A DNA stretch of 64,000 nt from Halobacteriovorax vibrionivorans (GTDB taxonomy: Bacteria > Bdellovibrionota > Bacteriovoracia > Bacteriovoracales > Bacteriovoracaceae): NCBI RefSeq assembly GCF_003346865.1, contig NZ_QDKL01000002.1, forward strand, positions 1-64,000. Direction: 5' to 3'. Under the pieces are notes generated by a model. It was given only the letters and a program-made list of their open reading frames with translations. It searched no databases and was not told where the DNA came from. Positions within the stretch are counted from its first letter, which is position 1; each line of letters begins with the position of its first letter. Positions 37,901 to 46,150 of this stretch are shown here, piece after piece. A program made the translations under genes and the position numbers.

Positions 37901-38055
37901 AGCTGGACATCATCTTGAGATGTACGATTATTATCTTCACTACTTTGTGTGTTCTCATTATCATTTGAGATAGTCGAAACTTCATTAACTTGATAAGTAT
38001 TCTTATCTCCGCAAGAAATTAATAACAAAATAGCAATGATAGATATAATCTTCAA
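34912..38055 (-). CDS. Large putative lipoprotein with Gly-rich loops and long helical region
   Basis: About 1047 aa, family not recognised. The start is a TTG with GAGG five bases upstream; it gives a lipoprotein signal (IISIIAILLLISCGDK, lipobox LISC). The frame is open further to 38115, but the extra residues would bury the signal. A beta-rich part (about 60-190: VVINSKIWLPSTNVTINA) is followed by Gly-rich, collagen-like loops (GGKGQDAGPGKDGRNG, GGRPGIGGDGGNLLSR, VGGKSGKRAPDYKGGAAG). The middle and late parts (about 390-860) are helical and charged. The C-terminus is again beta-rich. Probably outer-membrane anchored, possibly surface-exposed. Confidence 0.75.
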   Translation of the reverse strand: MKIISIIAILLLISCGDKNTYQVNEVSTISNDNENTQSSEDNNRTSQDDVQLSTSVLAPSAIPFIGKRFSIKNTSDLKYVDFSYQRVSDTSQFNNIEFKEGPRYAKLNGIKLVINEGNRLYTYLANNLDIKILEINAEEVVINSKIWLPSTNVTINAKKLIIGPLGSLSTTPTFLPDNANSFEDGRKGLKAGDIKLNISKLDIRGHERVIFNLIGGKGQDAGPGKDGRNGSIPGLNDLGDGVVYKQYATQIVEDINPRNPNRFFTIPVSVRVDKEIGKKQWPQDGGDAVSGGRPGIGGDGGNLLSRISIESKYFTSVGGKSGKRAPDYKGGAAGLPNPAIHEYWVSGKLRQRQIKEFRPGKDIDSPKAKKEFGNDGRYKLLETTLDDYWLTNGYLANAIKYGKDLFLGNHVVEAHSYFLKLSQFCTDISSEDVVRANHCLSILSNLQNLNLGNNYFGNSLNNVPLISLETSTSIYKNELLNALEVIYFATLSKSKKLDTKDKVRILSNLQDSIYKELEKSNNQIPKLLWQIPDVNTLIDELRRDEKIFTAELLRVQDIIEQRARDNIIDRRRKAKLSKVLKSIATVASVIPVGKPALGASVEALTSFIDKGIDSNSLSDTIKNVSGLYKAVKKIEPTIAKSKEDWNNGFHKIRYSVLRDKLDEENKREERNKILKTYMKDITKFAYPIVENTLAEINSYRKISYPKDEVEKEILRLQQTDPMFNELTLLLNNILENRKSAAQKVRQINSRVSKIMSDINEGFNKIANISNEKFLLLERNTFLLGQDFESIIDDAKYRILFYNYNLYSSYQYRLFNNEEVGFYESLSSIIEKMENDILMNDGNESSDLMTYYRLNQDNLSKIFFKSINSLRSEELINDSTTIHLNDAQIRELNKGNEIFLNLYSIKDHFSGQENLKIRDVTIDTDFNDSYSDQSISKFLLTIEHGNDHIIEKNGITYKLGQERTYEWGVSVDTISGHHSVLEPSKLNYSFLERLIGEDLSENEASQFYARPSLLGEYKVKFINKSYPKTQIDLKEVSIKIDYDYMKKN

Positions 38056-38190
38056 AGTAGCCTCAAAAATATTTGTATATATGAAAATGTACATTAATGA
38101 GGAACCCGTATCCAATAAATTCTATATAATTGAAAGTTTTACATCAAATTGTACAAAAATCTTACGTGATATCTGATACTTACCTATAAA

Positions 38191-38215
38191 AAAGGCCTAC
38201 ATAATGTAGGCCTTT
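38191..38215 (-). terminator. Terminator of the E1 alpha/beta gene
   Basis: AAAGGCCTAC (38191-38200) and GTAGGCCTTT (38206-38215) around ATAAT, with six A on the left giving a U tail on the minus strand. It lies about 25 nt past the stop codon at 38240. Confidence 0.9.
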
Positions 38216-38239
38216 GCAATATCTAAATTTTGCGAATGC

Positions 38240-40291
38240 TTAGTAATTTAATACTTTTATGGCCGTTTCTACAACACGATCAGTGTTTGGAAGGATTGCT
38301 TTTTCAAGGATTCTATTGAAACCAACTGGAGTGAAAGTCGAACCAACACGTTGAACTGGAGCATCAAGAAGCTCAAATCCTTTATCGTTAATCATGGCCG
38401 CAACTTCACCACCAAATCCACCAAAGACCTTATCTTCGTGAACAACAAGTGCTCTATTTGTTTTCTTAATTGAAGCAAGAATTCCCTCTTCATCTAGTGG
38501 AGCAATTGATCTAAGGTCTACAACTTCTACGCTGTAACCTTGTTCAGATAATTTCTCAGCTGCTTCAAGACAGTGATGAACAGTATTTCCATATGTAATT
38601 AGTGAAAGATCTGTCCCCTCACGTCTTACACGACACTTACCAAAAGGAACTTCAAAGTCCTCTGGTACAACAGTCATAGCTTGTTTTGCGTTATATAGAG
38701 CTTTTGGCTCTAGATATAGCGTTGGACCTTCACTTCTCATTGCAGTTCTTAAAAGACCAGCAGCATCGTCAGCAAATGCTGGGCATACGATACGTACACC
38801 AGGGATACCTGCAAGGTTACCTTCTAAGTTTTGAGAGTGGTAAAGACCACCACCGATATATCCACCCGAAGCTAATCTGATTAGAATATTTGGAGCAAAG
38901 GCACCGTTTGATCTCCAGTAGTCATGAGAACACTCTACGTATTGCTCCATTGCTGGCCAGAAATAATCAGCGAATTCTGCACCTTCAACAACAACGCGGA
39001 TATCTTTATTATAGCGAGAAAAACCGTTTGCTGTTCCTAGGATATAATCTTCAGCGATTGGGCCATTAAATACACGCTCTTTACCGAATTCTTGTTGCAT
39101 TCCTTTAGAAACATTGAAGATACCACCCTTGTCTTTGTTGGCCATATCTTGTCCCCAAATATAAGTGTCAGGGTTGTTTCTAAATTCTTTCTTTAGTTGT
39201 CCATTAATTGCATCAATGAACTTCATCTCTTCACCTGACTCGTTATGAGTTCCATCAACATACTTCGTTGGAACGTGTGGTTCAGGAAGTACGAAATCAT
39301 AAATTGACTCTGGAGTTGGATTTGGAGCTTTCATTGCTTTCTTGTGTGCTTCAAGAAGTTCAGCTTTTGCAACTGCATCCATTTCATCAAGCTCTGCTTC
39401 AGTAAAGATCTTCTTTGCAATAAGCTCTTTTCTAAATGCAACTAGCGGATCTTGTGCTGCTGCTTCTGCTCTTTCTTCTTCTGAACGATATAGCTCGTGC
39501 TTATCAGAGTTAGAGTGAGAGTGAATACGAACACAACGAGCGTGAACAATTACAGGCTCTTGTTGAGTAGCTGCAATTTCTCTAGCCGTTGCCATTGCAT
39601 TCATTGAATCAAAAATATCTTTCCCATCACAATGGATGATTGAAAGGTTTAGGAAACCTGTGAAGTTATCTGCAACGTACTCGTTAGCTGTTTGATCACA
39701 TTTTGGAACTGAAATACCGTATCCATTATCTTGGAATACGAATACGACAGGAAGCTTCTCGCGAGATGCACCGTTGATCGCTTCATAACAATAACCTTCA
39801 GAAACTGAAGACTCACCTTGTGAAGAATAAACAACACCATCGTGCTTATAACGATTAAATGCTCTTGCAGTACCTACAGCGTGAAGTGTGTGGTTACCTG
39901 TACATGAAGAAACATTATGAATATTCCACTCAGGCTTTGCAAAGTGGTTAGACATGTGACGTCCACCAGAAGCAAGGTCAGTTGCTTTTGAAATACCATT
40001 TAAAAGAATTTCTTCAGTAGTTAGACCAGCTGAAAATGCTGTCATCATATCACGATAGTATGGGTATAAATGATCCTTACCAAGCTCAAATGTTTGACCG
40101 ATAGCTAGTTGAATTCCATCATGTCCAGCATATGGTGCGTGGTAAGACCAACCAATTGCTTGTTTAAGATAGTTTGGTGCACGGTTATCTAACATGCGTC
40201 CAAGTGTCAGTAGTTCATACCACTGCTTTAGTGTGGCCTTATCTGTATTTTTCCAAGTGTACTTCTTCTTAGGCTTAAGAACATTTGCCAT
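38240..40291 (-). CDS. Fused 2-oxoacid dehydrogenase E1 alpha/beta (branched-chain type)
   Basis: 683 aa. Residues about 1-330 are E1 alpha: YYRDMMTAFSAGLTTEEIL, SGGRHMSNHF, the TPP motif SQGESSVSEGYCYEAINGA followed by VFQDNGYGISVP, and a phospho-loop-like RIHSHSNSDKHELYRS. Residues about 355-683 are E1 beta: FIDAINGQLKKEF, GGIFNVSKGM, FNGPIAEDYILGTANG, EGAEFADYFWPAMEQ, VHEDKVFGGFGGEV. It decarboxylates a 2-oxoacid with TPP and passes the acyl group to E2 lipoyl. The alpha/beta fusion occurs in several phyla. No E2 or E3 gene is in the window. Branched-chain substrate is more likely than pyruvate, but not proven. Confidence 0.9.
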   Translation of the reverse strand: MANVLKPKKKYTWKNTDKATLKQWYELLTLGRMLDNRAPNYLKQAIGWSYHAPYAGHDGIQLAIGQTFELGKDHLYPYYRDMMTAFSAGLTTEEILLNGISKATDLASGGRHMSNHFAKPEWNIHNVSSCTGNHTLHAVGTARAFNRYKHDGVVYSSQGESSVSEGYCYEAINGASREKLPVVFVFQDNGYGISVPKCDQTANEYVADNFTGFLNLSIIHCDGKDIFDSMNAMATAREIAATQQEPVIVHARCVRIHSHSNSDKHELYRSEEERAEAAAQDPLVAFRKELIAKKIFTEAELDEMDAVAKAELLEAHKKAMKAPNPTPESIYDFVLPEPHVPTKYVDGTHNESGEEMKFIDAINGQLKKEFRNNPDTYIWGQDMANKDKGGIFNVSKGMQQEFGKERVFNGPIAEDYILGTANGFSRYNKDIRVVVEGAEFADYFWPAMEQYVECSHDYWRSNGAFAPNILIRLASGGYIGGGLYHSQNLEGNLAGIPGVRIVCPAFADDAAGLLRTAMRSEGPTLYLEPKALYNAKQAMTVVPEDFEVPFGKCRVRREGTDLSLITYGNTVHHCLEAAEKLSEQGYSVEVVDLRSIAPLDEEGILASIKKTNRALVVHEDKVFGGFGGEVAAMINDKGFELLDAPVQRVGSTFTPVGFNRILEKAILPNTDRVVETAIKVLNY

Positions 40292-40425
40292 TTCAAACCT
40301 CGTATTTTCATTTAGTTATAAATCTTGAGTGAGACGGAATTTAACCATAATTTACTAAATTTGGGAAGCAAATATGGGACAGGTATAACAAGGTAAAACG
40401 CAGCGCATAAAGCGTGAATAAAGAG

Positions 40426-40950
40426 CTACTTACAGAACTTTTTATGACCTGCCGCACAGGCATATTCGAGATACTTTTTAGCAAATTCTGGTGAGGTGTC
40501 TTCAATGAGTGGAGCAAGCTTTCCACATGCCAGCATAATCCCTCCAGCACCATTTCGACAGGCCTTTTCTAAGAGTACTTGATAATCAGCGCTTGTTATT
40601 TTTGAAAAATTTTTGCTCGCATACTCATAACACGATCGAGGGTCATCAAGGTCACACAAACGTTTTAGATATGTTTGATGAAGCTCATTGTCATTGTCTT
40701 TTTGAGCATAGAAACTTCCATCACGACAAGCTTGTAATTGACGTCCTTGGGGAAAATCGTCACGAAAACATATAATTTTTGCATCAGAGCGAAGCTTATT
40801 TGCCTCAACTTGAACTACCCGCTTTTCTAAAAGGGCCATGATAGGATCAAGAAATATGACGGTAATACCAACAATAATAGTTAGGAATAACCAACCAGGA
40901 ATATAATCTAATAACTTTTTAATCTTCACATTTAAGATCGATGAACTCAA
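40426..40950 (-). CDS. Membrane-anchored small Cys-rich protein
   Basis: 174 aa, unknown. One N-terminal helix (WLFLTIIVGITVIFL, about 20-34) anchors it. The remainder has paired Cys in short helical repeats: CDLDDPRSCYEYAS, ACRNGAGGIMLACGKLA, YACAAGHKKFCK; the spacing resembles Sel1/TPR-like Cys-linked repeats, so a periplasmic disulfide-stapled helical fold is likely. The start overlaps the end of the adenine deaminase gene by 32 nt, with an in-frame GTG at 40929 as alternative; the two are co-transcribed. Confidence 0.7.
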   Translation of the reverse strand: MSSSILNVKIKKLLDYIPGWLFLTIIVGITVIFLDPIMALLEKRVVQVEANKLRSDAKIICFRDDFPQGRQLQACRDGSFYAQKDNDNELHQTYLKRLCDLDDPRSCYEYASKNFSKITSADYQVLLEKACRNGAGGIMLACGKLAPLIEDTSPEFAKKYLEYACAAGHKKFCK

Positions 40951-42679
40951 ACTTCGTTACATCAACTAATCCCATATCTGTTATTTTTAAAGTTGGAATT
41001 ACAGGTAGTGCAAGGAAGGCCATTTGAATAAATGGTTCATTTACTGCTACTTCAATTTCCTTACAGGCTTCTTTTAATTGGATAATTCCTTCATTAATTG
41101 TTTCAGCTGACTCTAAACTAAGAAGTCCAGCAATAGGTAGAGATAGAGATGCTGTTACTCTCCCCTTATCAACGACACAGAAACCACCGGCATTTTCGAT
41201 AATTTCGTTTGCCGCAGTTGCAATATCCTGTGGAGTCTTTCCGATGACGACAATATTGTGAGAATCATGAGCAACACTTGAAGCGATGGCCCCTCTCGTA
41301 AGCCCCATCCCCTTTACTAAACCAAGGCTTGGTTTTCTTTTTTGACCGTATCTCTCAATCACAGTGATATATGAAATATCATCTTCAGCAAATTCTTCAC
41401 CATCATACTTAACTTTTAAGTGATTAGTGATGATTTCATCTTTTACAATTTCCATCACATTATAAGTTCCAGCACTTAAATCATAATTAAAATCTGTAGG
41501 TGCTAAGAAGCTTCGTTTGATTGTATTCTCTTTTGGAGGCTCAGACTTATTAAGTTTATCCATAACTTTAGATGGAAGATCTAACTCACTTACAAGCTCA
41601 CCTTTTTTGAAAACTTCTTTCACATCGACATCTTCAAGTTTTCCAACAAGAACAATATCTGCTTGCTTGCCAGGAGCAATTAAGCCTAGCTTCTTTAACC
41701 CAAAATGTTTTGCTGCTGAAAAGCTTGATAGCCTATAAGCAATATGAGCAGGTGTACCAAGCTCATTAATCATCTTCTTAATCATATAATTGATATGACC
41801 TTCATTGAATATTTCATATGGATTGCGATCATCAGTACAAAGAAGGCACTGACAAGAGTTGAACTCATTTACAACAGGAGCAAGAGTTTTTAAATTCTTT
41901 GCAACAGAGCCTTCACGAATGATTAGTCCCATCCCCTTTTGAAGCTTCTCTTTTGCTTCATCTGCAAAAATAGTCTCGTGACAATTCTGAATCCCTGCTG
42001 CGATATAAGCATTAAGCTGTTTTCCACGAAGCATTGGTGAGTGCCCATCAAGATTTAGCTCTGCAAATTCTTCGACTTTTTCAAGCACACCTTCTACACC
42101 ATTAATGACCCCAGGAAAATTCATCATTTCAGCAAGGCCAAGAACTCGAGGATGCTCCTTGTACTTTTTCATATCAATAATATCAAATTGCCCACCATTT
42201 GTTTCAAAACCAGGAAGAGCAGGAATACAAGAACTAACTTGAACAAATAGATTTTGATCCATAAGTTCACTACATCTAAGAAACCAAGAAAACCCACGAT
42301 CTCCCATTACATTTGTAATTTCATGGGGGTCACAAATGGCCGTTGTTGTTCCCAAAGGCAGAGTCAATCTTTCAAACTCAAATGGATGCATCATTGAAGA
42401 TTCAACATGAAGATGGCCGTCAATAAAGCCAGGAACAGCTGTCGCTCCCTGGGCATCATAAATACGTTTTGCTGGTTGATCGTCGTATTCCTTACCAATT
42501 CCTGCAATCGTTTTACCAGAGATAGCAATTGAGCTCTCAACCACTTCACCGTTAACGAGATCAAGGATTTTTACATTTTTAATAAGTAAATCAATTTCAC
42601 CATCGCCGCGAGCAGTCTTTAAGACCTCTCTTAACTCTTTAGGTGATAATTTTTGTGTTTCCTTATTTGCAAGTGACAT
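40919..42679 (-). CDS. ade: Adenine deaminase
   Basis: Converts adenine to hypoxanthine and ammonia (purine salvage). 586 aa, normal for the Ade/AdeC amidohydrolase family. Metal-site motifs: PGFIDGHLHVESSMMHPFEF, then ICDPHEITNVMG, the central LDGHSPMLRGKQLNAYIAAG, TDDRNPYEIF, and the family C-terminus VAHDSHNIVVIGKTPQDI and SLPIAGLLS. In a predator it could help recycle prey purines (inference). Confidence 0.95.
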   Translation of the reverse strand: MSLANKETQKLSPKELREVLKTARGDGEIDLLIKNVKILDLVNGEVVESSIAISGKTIAGIGKEYDDQPAKRIYDAQGATAVPGFIDGHLHVESSMMHPFEFERLTLPLGTTTAICDPHEITNVMGDRGFSWFLRCSELMDQNLFVQVSSCIPALPGFETNGGQFDIIDMKKYKEHPRVLGLAEMMNFPGVINGVEGVLEKVEEFAELNLDGHSPMLRGKQLNAYIAAGIQNCHETIFADEAKEKLQKGMGLIIREGSVAKNLKTLAPVVNEFNSCQCLLCTDDRNPYEIFNEGHINYMIKKMINELGTPAHIAYRLSSFSAAKHFGLKKLGLIAPGKQADIVLVGKLEDVDVKEVFKKGELVSELDLPSKVMDKLNKSEPPKENTIKRSFLAPTDFNYDLSAGTYNVMEIVKDEIITNHLKVKYDGEEFAEDDISYITVIERYGQKRKPSLGLVKGMGLTRGAIASSVAHDSHNIVVIGKTPQDIATAANEIIENAGGFCVVDKGRVTASLSLPIAGLLSLESAETINEGIIQLKEACKEIEVAVNEPFIQMAFLALPVIPTLKITDMGLVDVTKFEFIDLKCED

Positions 42680-42734
42680 CTTTGACCTCTATAATGTTTT
42701 TGAACTCACTTACTATAACTAAAAGGAGCACTGG

Positions 42735-43760
42735 ATGCCAATAGCTACTTACGAACAATATTGCGACATGTTAGATAGCGCAAAAAAAGGCGGATACGCA
42801 TATCCGGCCATTAACGTCACTTCAACGTCAACTGCAAATGCAGCAATCAAGGCCTTTGCCGATATGAAATCAGATGGAATCATTCAAGTCTCAACTGGTG
42901 GAGGAAAGTTTGCATCTGGACAAGGTCTAAATGATGAAGTCCTTGGCGCCATCTCTCTTGCGCAACACGTTCACCTTGTTGCAGCTAAATACGATGTGCT
43001 TATTGCTCTTCACACTGACCACTGTCATCCAGAAAAAGTTGATAGCTTCCTAATTCCACTAATTGAAGAAACAGAAAAGAGAAGAGCTCAAGGCCAGCCT
43101 AACCTATTCCATTCTCATATGTTTGATGGATCAGTCCTACCAACAAATGAAAATATCGAAATGAGTAAGAAGCTTTTAGAGAGATGTGCTAAGAGTGAAA
43201 TCATTCTTGAGATTGAAACAGGTGTTGTAGGTGGTGAAGAAGATGGTGTTAATAACGAAGATGCACCAGCTGATAAATTATACACAACTCCAGAAGAGAT
43301 GGTTGAGGTAACAAAAGCACTTCGCCCTCTTGGTAAATTTATGTATGCTGCCACTTTTGGAAACGTACACGGAGTTTATAAGCCAGGAAATGTTAAGCTT
43401 CGTCCAGAAGTATTAAAAGAAGGACAAGCAGCAGTTGCAAAAGAATTAGGTGCAGATGCTGAAAACTGGCTTGTTTTCCACGGTGGTTCAGGAAGTGAAC
43501 TTTCTGAGATTCACGAGACACTTGGATATGGAGTTATTAAAATGAATATCGATACCGATACTCAATATGCCTACTCTCGTCCAGTTGTGGATCACATGTT
43601 CAAGAATTACGATGAAATGCTTAAGATCGAAGGTGAAGTTGGAAACAAGAAGAAGTACGATCCTCGCGCTTGGATGAAGAAAGCAGAAAATGCAATGACT
43701 GAACGTATTTCACAAGCTTGTCGTGACCTTAAGTCCGATGGAAAATCAATCATTCTATAA
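42735..43760 (+). CDS. fba: Fructose-bisphosphate aldolase, class II
   Basis: Zn-dependent glycolytic/gluconeogenic aldolase. 341 aa, class IIA. Zn ligands lie in ALHTDHCHPEKV, GNVHGVYKPGNV and VFHGGSGSEL; the catalytic-loop region ETGVVGGEEDGV and the late MNIDTDTQYAYSRPV are conserved. AAGGAG precedes the ATG. Monocistronic, with a hairpin downstream. Confidence 0.96.
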   Translation: MPIATYEQYCDMLDSAKKGGYAYPAINVTSTSTANAAIKAFADMKSDGIIQVSTGGGKFASGQGLNDEVLGAISLAQHVHLVAAKYDVLIALHTDHCHPEKVDSFLIPLIEETEKRRAQGQPNLFHSHMFDGSVLPTNENIEMSKKLLERCAKSEIILEIETGVVGGEEDGVNNEDAPADKLYTTPEEMVEVTKALRPLGKFMYAATFGNVHGVYKPGNVKLRPEVLKEGQAAVAKELGADAENWLVFHGGSGSELSEIHETLGYGVIKMNIDTDTQYAYSRPVVDHMFKNYDEMLKIEGEVGNKKKYDPRAWMKKAENAMTERISQACRDLKSDGKSIIL

Positions 43761-43775
43761 TTAAAATGTTCATAA

Positions 43776-43811
43776 ATGAGTAGGTACAATTAAATCCTAG
43801 TGCCTACTCAT
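43776..43811 (+). terminator. Candidate terminator after the aldolase gene
   Basis: Twelve-pair stem ATGAGTAGGTAC (43776-43787) with GTGCCTACTCAT (43800-43811), one G-U pair, loop of 12 nt. The tail AGTTTCT is weakly T-rich, so it may instead be a 3'-end stabiliser. Confidence 0.6.
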
Positions 43812-43855
43812 AGTTTCTCGACAAAATTATCACATTCTCTTTCTATACTGACGCC

Positions 43856-44785
43856 ATGAAAGTATTAATAACAGGTGGTACAGGCTTTATTGGCTCATTT
43901 CTAACAAACTCATTCTTAGAGCATGGTTATGATGAGGTACGTATTTTAACTCGCAACCTAGAAGGAAGAACAAGCACTCCTAAAGTGAAATACTTTGAGT
44001 GGGATGTTGAAAAAGGTCAAATGGATATGGCCGCACTCATGGGTGTTAATGCAATTATTAATTTGGCCGGTGAAAATATTGCAGATGGTAGGTGGACGAC
44101 AGAGAAGAAGGATCGCATTTATAATTCAAGAATTAATGCGACAAACCTTCTTTATGAAAAATTAAAGCAGCTGCAATCCAGAGGTCTTCCTCTTCCCAAT
44201 AAACTCATTAGTACTTCGGCCATTGGAATATATGGTGACCGAGCAGATGAGGAACTTAAAACAGATAGTGATGCAAGTGATGACTTCTTGGGACAAGTTT
44301 GTCGTGACTGGGAAGCGGCCGCAAAAAAAGTTTCAAAGCTTGGTATTAGTGTGAAAATTATTCGAGTTGGTGTCGTCCTCTCTAGTGAAGGAGGTGCTCT
44401 AGCAAAGATGCTTCCTGCTTTTAAGATGGGAGTTGCTGGAAGAATCGGTGATGGCCATCAGTATATGAGCTGGATTCATATTAGGGATCTCGCAGACCTA
44501 TATCGATTCTTGGTTGAACATGAAACGGAAAAAGATATTATTCACGGTGTTGCACCAAATCCAATAGAGAATATTGACTTCACGGAAACTCTTGGACGTG
44601 TTCTTCATCGGCCAACTTTCATTCCATTACCGGAGATTGCTGCGAAAACAATATTTGGTGAAATGTCACATGTCTTACTAGATAGCCAAAAGGTTTCATG
44701 TGAAGAAACAAAGGACTGTGGCTTTGAATACTCATTTAATTTTCTTGAGGCGGCATTAAGAGATACTCTTCGCAATCGTATCTAA
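43856..44785 (+). CDS. TIGR01777-type NAD(P)-dependent epimerase (YfcH-like)
   Basis: 309 aa. N-terminal Rossmann loop TGGTGFIGSFL, INLAGENIADGRWT, the STSAIGIYGDRADEEL stretch with Ser and Tyr as in extended SDRs, and the TIGR01777 C-terminus with VLLDSQKVSCEETKDCGFEY. The family's substrate is unknown. It is followed 19 nt later by a TauE-type permease gene, so the two may share a transcript. Confidence 0.93.
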   Translation: MKVLITGGTGFIGSFLTNSFLEHGYDEVRILTRNLEGRTSTPKVKYFEWDVEKGQMDMAALMGVNAIINLAGENIADGRWTTEKKDRIYNSRINATNLLYEKLKQLQSRGLPLPNKLISTSAIGIYGDRADEELKTDSDASDDFLGQVCRDWEAAAKKVSKLGISVKIIRVGVVLSSEGGALAKMLPAFKMGVAGRIGDGHQYMSWIHIRDLADLYRFLVEHETEKDIIHGVAPNPIENIDFTETLGRVLHRPTFIPLPEIAAKTIFGEMSHVLLDSQKVSCEETKDCGFEYSFNFLEAALRDTLRNRI

Positions 44786-44804
44786 AATAAGGCATAATGC
44801 CTTA

Positions 44805-45575
44805 ATGGAAGATATCTCTCTAATTCAAGGAATTGGAATATTTATATTTATACTCTTTGCAGGCTTCATTGATTCCATGGCCGGAGGTGGTGGGCTTATA
44901 ACAATACCGACATACCTTGCAGCAGGAGTTCCCGCACCTTTTATTCTTGGAACTAATAAATGTGTTTCATGTTGTTCAAAGTCCTTATCAATTTTTCGCT
45001 ATATAAAGAATAAGAAAATCGACTTTAAGTTTATTCTTCCCCCTACGATAGCAGCATTCATTGCTTCCTTAATAGGTGCACGACTAAGTTCTATTCTAGA
45101 TTCAAAGCATATGGTCTACATATTAATCCTCGTTATACCTTTTATTTTCATCATGAAGTATTTGAAAGGGAGACGTGGACTTGTGGACCCAAGTAAACTT
45201 GAAAAAACTCAAGTAATCATCAGATCATCGATAATCGGCTTAATGATTGGTGGCTACGATGGCTTCTTTGGCCCTGGAACAGGAACGTTTCTCATTATCT
45301 CCATGATGTTCTTTCTTCATTTTGATATTTTAAAAGCTTCACCACATGCTGCGTTTATTAATTACACAAGTAATGTTGCGGCCTTTATAACCTTTCTTAT
45401 AAAAGGAGTAATCATGTGGAAAGTTGTGGCCATTGCACTTCCGGCCGGTTTAATTGGAAACTACCTTGGATCAAACCAGGTACTTAAAGAAAATAGGACA
45501 ACGGTAACAACAGCATTTAATGTCGTCCTCGTTGGCCTATTAGTAAAATCCATTTATGACATTAGTATGATGTAG
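44805..45575 (+). CDS. TSUP family (TauE/SafE, YfcA-like) membrane permease
   Basis: 256 aa, about eight membrane helices. The family motif is near the start (FAGFIDSMAGGGGLITIPTY) and repeats in the second half (GGYDGFFGPGTGTFLIISM), reflecting the internal duplication of TSUP transporters, which export sulfite, sulfonates or other organic anions. Substrate unknown. A Cys cluster (KCVSCCSK) follows the first motif and is unusual. Its 3' end overlaps the convergent gene by 14 nt. Confidence 0.9.
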   Translation: MEDISLIQGIGIFIFILFAGFIDSMAGGGGLITIPTYLAAGVPAPFILGTNKCVSCCSKSLSIFRYIKNKKIDFKFILPPTIAAFIASLIGARLSSILDSKHMVYILILVIPFIFIMKYLKGRRGLVDPSKLEKTQVIIRSSIIGLMIGGYDGFFGPGTGTFLIISMMFFLHFDILKASPHAAFINYTSNVAAFITFLIKGVIMWKVVAIALPAGLIGNYLGSNQVLKENRTTVTTAFNVVLVGLLVKSIYDISMM

Positions 45576-46074
45576 GACAAGTAACTTTCTTTAAAATAAA
45601 AGAGAATCCGCGGTCAATATTTCTGATATGAGAAATCAACTCAACGCTCCCCTCGTAGAAATCACCTCTTTTTTCTATAAAAAAGCTCATACGATGATCC
45701 ACTTTCTTATAGGCATAAGTTCTTGAATCTCTCATATAGATATCTTCATCAATTTCATAAGAAAGACTGGCCTCACCTGACTCATACTTTCCTAAGTTCT
45801 TAAAAAATACCATTGGTGAGTAGGAATAATAGACTTCATCTCTAACACCTTGAAAGAAAGTGAAAACATTAATCTGCTCTGCACGATTAGACTGAATATT
45901 ACGGTAAGTATAAGAAGTCCCAAAGTCCTCGAAGGTTGATAAATTACGTTCGTAATCTGGCCCATACGAGATAGATGAATCATTAATTTTAATTGTTTCA
46001 AAACACCCCATTAGATCATTTGGAGTTAATGCAAAAATATTAATAGAAATTAATAAGCATAATAAGTACTTCAT
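45562..46074 (-). CDS. Secreted protein of unknown function
   Basis: 170 aa with a short signal peptide (MKYLLCLLISINIFAL). The mature part is rich in Tyr, Phe and Ser in a beta-like pattern (TSYTYRNIQSNRAEQINVFTF in pieces, SFFIEKRGDFYEGSVEL), with two Cys (Cys24 region and CPTSY near the C-terminus). This suggests a periplasmic beta-barrel or lipocalin-like fold, not identified. It is read toward the TSUP gene, overlapping it by 14 nt. Confidence 0.65.
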   Translation of the reverse strand: MKYLLCLLISINIFALTPNDLMGCFETIKINDSSISYGPDYERNLSTFEDFGTSYTYRNIQSNRAEQINVFTFFQGVRDEVYYSYSPMVFFKNLGKYESGEASLSYEIDEDIYMRDSRTYAYKKVDHRMSFFIEKRGDFYEGSVELISHIRNIDRGFSFILKKVTCPTSY

Positions 46075-46150
46075 AAGAAAATCCTTTTTCTATAATTGAA
46101 TTACTATTTTAATAAAGATCTGTGTAAGAAACAAACAACCAATTCTTACA

